A stretch of 64,000 nt of DNA from Platerodrilus igneus (taxonomy: Eukaryota; Arthropoda; Insecta; Coleoptera; Lycidae). Shown piece after piece: positions 55,333-64,000 of the stretch (position 1 is the stretch's first letter; each line of letters opens with the position of its first letter). The position numbers and the translations under genes were made by a program. The stretch lies in assembly GCA_036346225.1 (NCBI GenBank), contig JARFIW010001187.1, positions 1,227,001 to 1,291,000 on the forward strand, in the 5' to 3' direction. The notes beneath the pieces were generated by a model, which saw only the letters and a program-made list of their open reading frames with translations, was not told the DNA's origin and did no database searches.

Positions 55333-56102
55333 AACCGTCTATTACAGTAATTCCTTTTGATATTATTTCTACGCGGAAGACTGATATTCTGCATAAATCC
55401 TTATTTCTTAGGTATCCTAAATTTTATCACATATATCATCTTTCTCGAAAATATTTTAAAAACACTTATTAATTCTGTCATAATTAAAAGAATTTCTCGA
55501 AATAAAATAATTTTTCCAAATAAGACTCCATCACTGGAGTAGCTGGGTATCCTTTATAAATGTGTCTGTGTACCTACTTTTTAAATAAATTCAAATAGAA
55601 ATAAACATAACTCTATTAACTGATAATAATTTCAATAAAATTACATAAAATACTTCTCTTAAAAGAAACTATTCAGCGTTTGGGTTTGTTTCGTGATAGT
55701 TGCAACTATGTATATTAAAATTTATTTACTTTATTCAATTAAAATTTCAAAAAGCTCTTATATTTGGGATGCATATTAATGAATTAATGTTATGTACTTA
55801 ATATTTCTAATATTTTTTTAAAAAGTACATGCTTCTACTATTAAAGTTTACAGTTATAAATTTCTTGTTTACGACCCTAAGTTGATTTCCAATAGGTACT
55901 TAATAAATATAAAACAATTATTTTTGTGGTTTTTAAGATTATGATTTGAATAAAACTACCAATTTATTACAATGCGACGCTTTTAAACACTATTATATAT
56001 CAAATAACGATGTACAGGGTATATCATAATAAATTTTGCCCATTTTAGATTGCTTTTCCTTACCTACATAATCTTTTATCTGGCATAACGCGCCCCGTTA
56101 CA
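55333..56102 (-). repeat. Old gypsy-type LTR (copy B, shortened)
   Basis: Ends correspond to copy A at 19932-22036. Low end: AACCGTCTATTACAGTAATTC and GGTATCCTAAATTTTATC. High end: GGCATAACGCGCCCCGTTACA. On the minus strand it begins TGTAACGGGGCGCG. It is about 1.3 kb shorter than copy A, most simply by internal deletion. The 61-codon frame 55357-55542 inside is not a gene. Confidence 0.6.
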
Positions 56103-56690
56103 TATGGTTTATTGATATTTGCATAAAAGTAGTACGTTCATGACAAGTATATCATGAATTCTAGGATAAACCCTATACCGATTGTTGAAATGCCCTAATT
56201 AAACTCGTCCATTTTTAATTCTTATTCTCGAGGTGGCAATTAACCGCATGCGTGGTGGGTCAAGAACATTAAAGGTAAATTTATCAGGTTTCTGTTGTGA
56301 TTGTAAAAATCAATCCGTTAATCATAGTAAACGGAATTAAGCCACTTAATGTTCTACTTTCTTAATATAAATATATTTTATAGGGAAACAGAATGTCTGG
56401 ATTTGTAACCCCAACATTAGACTAATACAACTTGTAACATTTGTACCTGGTACTAATTATCAGCGTTCATCTGGTTCTATGCTAACCTGTTGGGTAGTGA
56501 ATTGATGGCCAACACATTTAGTTTTGACGTCTCAGTTAGTAATTTTTGGAGACAGACTATTAGTCCGGGTGGGTTGTTCTGCCATTCCGAGCACTATGTG
56601 GAGCTTACCGTATTGTACCACGAAGCCAGTTAGCCACGTTGGACAGGCCGGTAAGCCAGTTGTGATTTTCATTCCATCATTCTACAATTG

Positions 56691-56925
56691 ATTACTAAAA
56701 AGTATACCTAATAACATTAAAGAACATTAATATTCCTACGATATCTGATCACAGGTTATAGTTGATTTGTTGATTACTCAAGAGTATATTTAATAATAAT
56801 AAGGAACATTAATATTTCATGTTGTATTCTAGCGCAAGTATTATAATTGCTTATTCAACGGTATATTTAATAATGATGAACATTAATATTTTATATTAAT
56901 CACAAGGTATTTGTACACTAACTGC
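56691..56925. repeat. Three worn tandem copies, ~80-bp unit
   Basis: The phrase (A)GTATA(C/T)(C/T)TAATAA followed by GAACATTAATATT recurs starting near 56691, 56773 and 56851, with diverged text between. Confidence 0.65.
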
Positions 56926-59046
56926 ATGCAATTAACCTTATGAAGGACATTGTGTAAGTACGTTTGAAATTATATACCAAATTATATAAGTGCAAGTAAA
57001 TAGATAGCCTGGGCCGTACTTAAATGTTCTTTCTCTTGCTAATCATTTAAAGTTTCTTAGAGTCTAAGGAACCACCTGAGAATCAGAGTACATGGATGTC
57101 TTATTTCCTGATCTTAATTAAGATGGTGATTGTTTGCCAAGGTAATAGTGAGTTTGAAGTTCCATATCGCTATTCGAAAGATTCTGGTACGGAAATGGTT
57201 TTGTTTTAAAGTGTCCTGTTCTATAACGACTTGGTGAACTGAAATTGCAAAAATTTAAGTAACATTTGGTCATAGGTTTAAATAATTGTGTTTATTTGTA
57301 GACCTAATTTTGTAGTATTTGCTGATATATTCAATTTAACATGGTATCTATTACTTAATTAAAATTGGTGTTCTTTGCAAAATACCTAACAATATTGGAG
57401 GTTTTAAGTTGTTTCCCTGCATAACTATCCCACATACAAGCTCACAATAGATAGATTATCTAAGATATGATTATAACCTTCCGATCTCCTGTATGACCAC
57501 ATAAAATCCATCTCACAAGTTCTACTTAATAAGCAAACTTATAATTTTTTTGTTTTCCGATGAAGCCGGTTATTTTTTTATAGAAAAATGTGTTTCTGTT
57601 TTTATTATTTTTAGTAAGTAAATGATAAAATAAAAAAACCTCTTCCTAAATAATATAACCAACGATTAGGATGGTTCTGACGTGTGTGATATTTTAACAA
57701 ATGAACTTAGAGAACATTCCTAGCAAAATTAACAAATAGTTCATAATAAGCGGAGAACTGGACAATGTGATACATGTTTTCCTAGAGAAACTGTTGATAT
57801 ACAAATGCAGAATCGTACACCTAGAATTATTTTTCATCTTGATATAGCTACTACTAGATCAAAATTGAAAACGCGAGTCTAACATACGATACAGGCATTT
57901 TACACAATACCACTATACGCGGATGCTCTTACGAATTAATTATCCGGATAAATATGTTTCTAGAAAATGTGTTCCGGGTGATGAGGCGCCACTCACTTAA
58001 CTCGTTAATGGTTTACATCCTCTAGCGTAGGGGTTCACATTGTAAGTAAAGACTCGCTTTCCCTAACATAAATTATCCGTGATGTGTCTAGAGACATTAC
58101 AACACTAAAATTTTTAGATTTTTAGCGTGCCATGAAGCACTCATCAAATTCAAAACGAAAACGAATGATTTGTTTATCCGAGTAATCTTTATAAGATTGA
58201 AATTGGTAAAATAAATGTAGCGATTACGCTATTAATCTAGTGAAGATCATCTAAATAACGATCGCTTTTTCAGTTTTGTTCTTTCTTTTCTGACAAATCT
58301 TTAGGTTTTCAGAACTAGTTCTCACCACACACGAATTTAAACACACACGTACAAAGTTCTTGTCAATTTTCTTAGGTGGTCTGATTCAGGAAAGCAGCAA
58401 TGTCACAAAAGTTACCAACTTAAATATTCATCTTTTCAAAATTCAAATTTTGAACAAAACCACCAGTTCTATTAAAAACCTTAATCGATGTGTAGTCCTT
58501 TCTATTCATAATACATTTCTAGTATACAGAGTGTTTCTTTCGTATGCCATCTGTATTTAGAACAGTAGCATTACATCCGAAGCGCCTCTGAATATCCTAT
58601 AGAATAATTCTATATAATATTACATCTATGAATTGTCCATTAAGTTTTAGTTAAGCTTCGTCTCTAAAATTCCGTAATGCACTAAAACTCAAAGCCTAAT
58701 GTTTAAATAACATATTGCTTAGTTTTTCTTAAATACACAGTTAATTACAAATAAGAATGATGCTTAATACAAGCAGATACTCTCAATTTATTGACCCACA
58801 TATAACTTTACAAACTACATATACATACACTTATTCTAATTAATATTAAAGAAATAAAATACTATTATATATTGTGATCGCTGAAACAACAATAATCCTA
58901 TAAACTGTACTTTTAAAATACACATTTCTTTAATATAGAAGTTTTCATTTTTGAAGTATGTAAAGCATAGTATAACCCTAACAGAGTAGTCTTACAAGTA
59001 GGTATTGTAAATACTCCCTGTATGTTTGTTGTTGTTTGTTTTGTAT

Positions 59047-59104
59047 TTTTCTTGTTCTTCTTTGGGAATTAAAGTGGTTTAATTCCCAAAGAAGATCAAG
59101 AAAA
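59047..59104. ncRNA. 27-bp near-perfect hairpin with a 4-nt loop
   Basis: Arms 59047-59073 and 59078-59104 are complementary with one mismatch (TTCTTGTTCTTC against GAAGATCAAGAA), loop GTGG. It could be a small inverted-repeat remnant or a structured RNA. It is shorter than a usual animal pre-miRNA (about 60-70 nt) and lies in unannotated DNA. Confidence 0.35.
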
Positions 59105-60171
59105 GTAGGTATTGTTTGTTACGCGTTAAATGAACTAATCCGTAACATGCCCTTTTTAATTGCTAGGTTTTCGTCTCTTTTATACAAAATTAATCTATTA
59201 TTTTTTGTATAAAACAAAGTAATTCCCTTTGTTTCCTAAATCTGGACCTGGTTATTTTATGAATTATTAGTTACATTATAAAATAAGAATGATTTTAATA
59301 TGTATAAATACGTTCAGATACCTTCGGGGATACCCGTCGCTCTCAGGGAATGTACTGTGAACACACATTATTGAAATATCGAAGTTCTCTACTGAAATTA
59401 GTGGTAGGAAATCAGTTAATTTGAAGAAACCAATCTCGGAAAGTAACGAATGAGTACCAAAACGATAAAGGTAATTTGCATGAACTTAAATTAATCACTT
59501 CAGCACCGAAGTTCGGAGAAACCAACTGCGTTTTCGGGGTGTGTTACTGCGAGTATTGATGTAGTGTCCATAATTTATCGTTCTTCTCTTCTGATCCTAG
59601 CTACTACCAGCAAGCACCACATCAAATCAACTGACAACCGGGCCACAAAACCAGACAACTCGACTCCGCTACGGAAGGACATCCTAAGTGATAATCTGTT
59701 ATAACTCTGATATAGAAATTTTCATGCTTAAACTACAAAATTTAGTAAGGGTTTAGGGGTTTGTATCAATTACGCTTTAACCTATGCGGCAATCTCCATG
59801 ACACGATATTGTTTGTTAATTACTAAATGTTTAAGGTTGGCTTCTTTCTTTGAATTAAGAATAAAAAAATTACCGATTGCGATGTAAACTACCTATAATT
59901 AGTTATTATAAATTGTATGTAACGTTATTCTTTGAATTTGTTAGATTTGGTGTTATCTTCATAAATACGGCAAAATAAATACTTGCTTTATGTTGGAATT
60001 GGAATTACTATTTAAACTAAAAATATCAACACCATTACCTGATCGCAAAATATCTTTCAATTTTGTAACTAAATAATTCTCCAAGTATTGATATGAAAGT
60101 GCACGTTTTCTTAGTGTTTCTTAATGGTTTAGAAAAATAAAGTTTATAATAACTTCATTTCTTAATGTGAA

Positions 60172-61000
60172 AGTTGTGTAGGCTGTAATACTTTAAAATA
60201 CATTGCGTGGAATCTCTAATTGATTTGTTTGTACTGGTTCGCCTAACTTATTGCGTAATACTTTAAAATAATATAGGAAATGTAATTTTCTCGCATCTAG
60301 ACAAGATTTTCAACTAATAATCAATGTTTAAGCTTTAATAAAGTCAATGAGTTAAAATTATGGTTATTACAAATAACTTAACATAATTTACGTTAATTGG
60401 AAAGTAAAACTTTAAAATTTTATACATGATAACGCTTTCAGATCATTTTACACATAACCTATAAATAATTTATTTTCGAGTATAGATTAACATATTTTGA
60501 AATATCACGGTATTTGTCTTAACATTTTTTAATAAATGACTAGGACGCATCTGCAATTTGTATTTGTCAAATACAATTTTTCTTTTTAATATTTATTGTA
60601 AAACTAGCGTAGGTTGTAATACTTTAGAATACATTGCGTATGATCTCTAATTGGTTTGCTTTCGTACTAATCAACGTAACTTATGCGTAATACTTTGAAA
60701 TAATATATATCATGTAATTTTCTTGTATCTAGACGGATTTTTGAAGTAATAATTAATGTAAAGCTTTAATCAAGTTAACGAGTCAAAATGTGTTTTTTTT
60801 TGCGAATAACGACGCAATTTACGTTTATTTGAATGCAAAGGTTGAAAATTTTGTACCTAATAACACTTTCAGATTTCGCTTTTTACACGTTACCTATAAA
60901 TAATTTATTTTCCTAGTTAGTCCCGGTTGGATTGACTTATGCTGAAATACCACGATATTTATCTTAATATTTTTTAATAAATGACTTGGACTTTATCGCA
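60172..61000. repeat. Diverged tandem duplication, ~425-bp unit
   Basis: Copy 1 (about 60172-60596) and copy 2 (about 60597-61000) align throughout, for example TGTAATACTTTAAAATACATT and TGTAATACTTTAGAATACATT, ACCTATAAATAATTTATTTTC in both, and AACATTTTTTAATAAATGACT and AATATTTTTTAATAAATGACT. Identity looks about 80%. GCGTAATACTTT also recurs inside each copy. No coding potential was seen. Confidence 0.88.
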
Positions 61001-61635
61001 TAATTTTTTCTATATCAGGGTTTGCTTAAAGGTTATGTAAATTTCCGTAACATAAATATTCGTAATTTTGAATAAATCTTTAAAAAATATTTACATTACA
61101 GTGATTTCTACGTATTCATTTAAGATTTTATTGTTTAATAATTATTAATTTCGCGTTTACATGGTAAAATTTCTTATTTAGATAGACTGAAAAGATTTTC
61201 TTTTTGCATATTTTGTTTACTTAGCCGCCATTGTGGACACAAAAGCCCATCTTTAAGAGTTCTACGGAACCACTCTTTAAATTTAGTTTTAAGTATATTT
61301 AAGTCTTAGTCTTAAAATTTTATCTTTATCTTGGCAACCTTAGGACTTAACCTTCACCTTGGGGGCGTTTTAAAAATTATCTTAAAATTATTTTACCTTA
61401 TCTCGGAATTACCTTTGGGAGTTATTTTGCGATATTTATTTTTAACTTGGAATTATCTTTTTGCTTTTATAATTGGCCAAAATTGATTGGGAAATTTTTA
61501 TTAACTGTTATTTTGTAACCAAGATTTATGTAACTTGAGTAAAAAATCAAAGTTGAAAAAAGAACGTAACTGCTTCAGCTTTACAATTTTGTTAGGGCAG
61601 TTAGAGAAAAATCATTGAAAAATGTGTTTGATATA

Positions 61636-62079
61636 CAGAGTGTAACAAAATAAGCGTAAAACATTTCAGGGGGTGATTCCTCATCGTAAAAGAGATAGGG
61701 TCTTTTATATAAAGAAACTTCATTGGAGCATCCCTTGTTAAAATACAGCCGCTTAAAAAGGGTACATAAAATTTGTTTTTCATTTTTTACAAACACTAAA
61801 AAAGTTACAAAATTTAAATTAAGGCGACATTTTTTACTATCAAAAATACACTTACTCAGTAATTTATATGGTTTACCCCATGGTTGTAAAGGGTGGAAAA
61901 CGCAACCCCTAAAATTTATTTCCAATGTAACTTTTTGTCTTATTAATTGTTTGCCATTTAAAAATTTATTTCCAATAGCTTATTTCATTCTAAACAAAAA
62001 ATGTCTCTTGAATTTTTTGCCCAAAATTAACCAGTTCGCAGAAAAAAAATATTTTACAAACAACTACAGAGATACATCG
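61636..62079. repeat. Left terminal inverted repeat (444 bp)
   Basis: Reverse complement of 63433-63878 with scattered differences. The open frames on both strands here (61581-61925, 61601-61783, 61723-62103) mirror those in the right TIR and are not genes. Confidence 0.92.
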
Positions 62080-62247
62080 CATAAGAGGATAATGCGAAAC
62101 TAATTTATCTAGTAGGCCGCTATTAGTGATAGTGACAATTAAATTGTTATCACGCTGTCAGTTTGTGAATTTTTGAAATTGAATTAATAATTGTGTGTCG
62201 TTGTTCTGTTCTTAATTTGTTAGTTTAATAATTCACTTGTTATTAAA

Positions 62248-63314
62248 ATGGCATACACAAATGCGGAAATAGCTGATATGCATTACGTTTACGGTCTGTC
62301 GCAGGATAATGGGTTAGAAGCTTGTAGAAGGTATGCTGAAATGTATCTTCAACGGCAGCTTCCTTCGCATAGAATATTTGCCCAACTTCATCAGCGATTA
62401 CGAGAATATGGTTCATTTGAAAAAAGAACGCAGGATTGTGGTCGCCATCGAGAAGTTAGAACACCACAGCTTAAAGAAGCAGTACTTAATTTGGTTGAAG
62501 AACAACCCACTAGCAGTACTAGAAGGGTTGCTTTCGAGTTAAATGATGATCATATGACGGTATTTCGAATTTTAAAGGAACAACTCTTATACCCCTACCA
62601 TTTACAACGAGTATACAGGCACTGCTACTGCGAGATTTTCCGAACCGTCTTGAATTTTCCAATTGGATGCTGGAAATGATTAGAAGAAATCCTGACTTTC
62701 TGAAGACGATCGAATTCACAGACAAATGTACTTTTTCTTGGGACAAGATTATTAATTTTCATAATAACCACGTATGGGCTGATGAAAACCCTCGCGCTAT
62801 TGTACAAGCTAACCACCAAGAACATTTATGTCTTAACGTGTGGGTCGGAGTTATTGGGGATTATTTAATTGGCCCGCATTTTCTACCTCCTCGATTAAAT
62901 ACACTCAATTTTTAGGAGAGGTGCATCCAGTACTGCTGGAGGAAGTTCCTTGTGGTATCAGAAGGGTTATGTTTTTTATGCATGATGGGGGCTCCCGCCC
63001 ATTTTAGTCAAGCAGCACGTCAGCATTTAACTCAAACATATCCAAATCATTGGATAGGTCGAGGAGGACCACAGAATTGGCGCGCTCAATCCCCGGATTT
63101 GAATCCTCTCGATTTCTCTACTTGGGGCCATTTACAGAGTTTGGTTTATCCTACTCCTGTTCACGATATAGAGGACTTAAGAAACCGCATCATCGATGCG
63201 TGCAGGGTAATTACAGAGACTCCAGGAATATTTGAGCGAATACCTGGCTCAATGGGCCGACGTCTAGACGCATGTGTAATGACTGAAGGTGGACATACTG
63301 AACATTTACTATGA
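62248..63314 (+). pseudogene. Transposase of the 2.24-kb mariner-superfamily element
   Basis: Start ATG at 62248, stop after TEHLL at 63314. Part 1 (62248-62679, 143 codons) is the N-terminal DNA-binding region with MAYTNAEIADMHYVYGLSQD and a second HTH (STRRVAFELNDDHMTVFRIL). A frameshift near 62620-62660 leads to part 2 (62667-62915), NPDFLKTIEFTDKCTFSW with the first catalytic Asp, then VWADENPRA and LCLNVWVGVIGDYLIGPHFL. A stop and another frame change follow. Part 3 (62952-63314) holds the second Asp in FMHDGG (read in the neighbouring frame, shifted by one base in a G run at about 62985), GAPAHFSQAARQHL, then SPDLNPLDFSTWGHL with the third Asp. I count 41 residues between the second and third Asp, so a DD41D-like triad. 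All three Asp codons survive; three frame breaks disable the gene. Confidence 0.88.
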
Positions 63315-63432
63315 TTTCTACATGCTGTATGTTTTGTTATTAATAAATTAGTTTGGTTTATTCATCTTTAATAATACTTTGATTCAGGTAGTAACTACAA
63401 AATAACAACAATAATCCAGTTCGCGTTTATGA

Positions 63433-63878
63433 CGATGTATCTCTGTAGTTGTTTGTAAAATAATTTTTTTCTGCGAACTGGTTAATTTTGGGCAAAAAAT
63501 TCAAGAGACATTTTTTGTGTAGAATGAAATAATCTATTGGCAATAAATTTTTAAATGGCAAACAAATAATAAGACAAAAAGTTACATTGGAAATACATTT
63601 TAGGGGTTGCGTTTTCCACCCCATAGAACCATGGGGTAAACCAAATAAATTACTGAGTAAGTGTATTTTTAATATTAAAAAATGTCACCTTAATTTCAAT
63701 TTTGTAACTTTTTTAGTGTTTGTAAAAAAAATGAAAAACAAATATTATGTACCCCCTTTAAGGGGCTGTATCTTAACACGGGATGCTCCAATGAAGTTTC
63801 TTTATATGAAAGACCCTATCTCTTTTACGATGAGGAATCACCTCCTGAAATGTTTTACACTTATTTGGTTACACCCGG
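63433..63878. repeat. Right terminal inverted repeat (446 bp)
   Basis: Mirror of the left TIR; outer end GTTACACCCGG followed by the TA duplication. The reading frames inside (63427-63624 minus, 63587-63892 plus) are not genes. Confidence 0.92.
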
Positions 63879-63880
63879 TA

Positions 63881-64000
63881 GATGCCAAATAGGCAGGGTA
63901 AGATTTTCATACTTATCTAAATTTTTGTAAATATTTGTGTAAAATGTTTTATATATTAAAATGCTTATACAAAGAAAATTGAAAAAATAGCTAGTTAAAC
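63881..64000. other. Window end, nothing seen
   Basis: About 120 bp of AT-rich text after the transposon. Confidence 0.5.

Larger units (their letters stand above)
56103..61635. other. 5.5-kb stretch without a recognised gene
   Basis: Contains only the local repeats listed separately (56691-56925, 59047-59104, 60172-61000). GC-richer patches occur at about 56540-56660 (two copies of GAAGCCAGTT/TAAGCCAGTT) and 59480-59690. I recognise neither. The frame 58360-58560 has no known motif. Confidence 0.4.
61636..63878 (+). mobile_element. Complete mariner-superfamily DNA transposon with long TIRs
   Basis: 2243 bp, flanked by TA on both sides (61634-61635 and 63879-63880), with TIRs of about 445 bp at 61636-62079 and 63433-63878 and termini C(A/C)G(A/G)GTGTAAC. 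A single transposase gene lies between the TIRs. TA duplication and DDE family agree: IS630-Tc1-mariner. TIR copies differ by scattered substitutions and small indels, so it is not very recent. The transposase has frameshifts, so this copy is non-autonomous now. Such long TIRs are unusual for the superfamily, where 20-250 bp is common. Confidence 0.92.

Noticed and set aside
61581..61925. 114-codon frame in the left TIR as a gene
   Set aside because: It is mirrored in the right TIR and contains no domain; long TIRs often hold chance open frames.
1..64000. Bacterial features (operons, ribosome binding sites, riboswitches, origins)
   Set aside because: Base composition, microsatellites, SINEs and LTR elements show eukaryotic nuclear DNA; no prokaryotic gene layout is present.

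Overview
This window looks like AT-rich, repeat-dominated nuclear DNA from an arthropod, most likely an insect and possibly a beetle. The taxonomic guess is inference. It rests on the AT-rich base composition, the long (AT)n tracts, insect-type core promoters (TATA plus TCAGTC), a tRNA-Lys-primed Ty3/gypsy element, and the mix of mobile-element families (IS630-Tc1-mariner, pogo, Harbinger, Ginger-type integrase, Polinton-type polymerase, APE-type LINE, tRNA SINEs). No complete host protein-coding gene was found. The best host candidate is a promoter-like stretch at about 40.2 kb followed by a possible first coding exon (40570-40686) ending at a GT splice donor. Nearly all recognisable coding sequence is decayed transposon sequence.

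Layout. 1-5 kb: a relic retroviral-type integrase (1026-2290, minus) and short repeats. 5.1-5.8 kb: a palindromic foldback element set in (AT)n tracts. 5777-13368: a structurally complete but internally deleted Ty3/gypsy retrotransposon on the minus strand, with 2.09-kb LTRs that differ at only about 16 sites, a 22-nt match to tRNA-Lys, and gag, protease and the start of RT; the rest of pol is missing. 13441-15127: a 1.7-kb palindrome made from two inverted, truncated copies of a mariner-type transposon. 15.5 kb: a hammerhead-like motif. 16.5-22 kb: a possible pogo fragment, a decayed gypsy pol split by a tRNA-derived SINE, and an old 2.1-kb LTR. 22-26 kb: nothing recognised. 26.6-27.9 kb: a pogo/Jerky-type transposase relic. 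31.5-34.7 kb: degenerate tandem repeats and two mariner-superfamily relics. 36.5-37.5 kb: a relic of a protein-primed family B DNA polymerase.

The second half has the candidate promoters and exon (38.1-40.7 kb), another (AT)n-flanked foldback element, and a tandem array whose units resemble the junction between an LTR end and its tRNA-Lys primer site (41.8-42.06 kb). These are followed by a probable diverged LTR, a three-copy ~300-bp tandem repeat, SINE copies and a Harbinger relic. At 48677-51155 there is a 2.48-kb element with ~140-bp terminal inverted repeats starting 5'-AG and a perfect 6-bp target duplication, the end structure of Polintons. A second family B polymerase relic lies 0.9 kb beyond it. 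A LINE relic (52.9-54.6 kb) and a second old LTR follow. From 56 to 61.6 kb there are only local repeats. The window closes with the best-preserved DNA transposon: a 2.24-kb TA-flanked mariner-superfamily element with ~445-bp terminal inverted repeats and a transposase broken by frameshifts.

The features do not form a pathway. The window records successive insertions: SINE into gypsy, gypsy into (AT)n, and foldbacks beside microsatellites. All family assignments come from reading translated motifs by eye. No database search was run.
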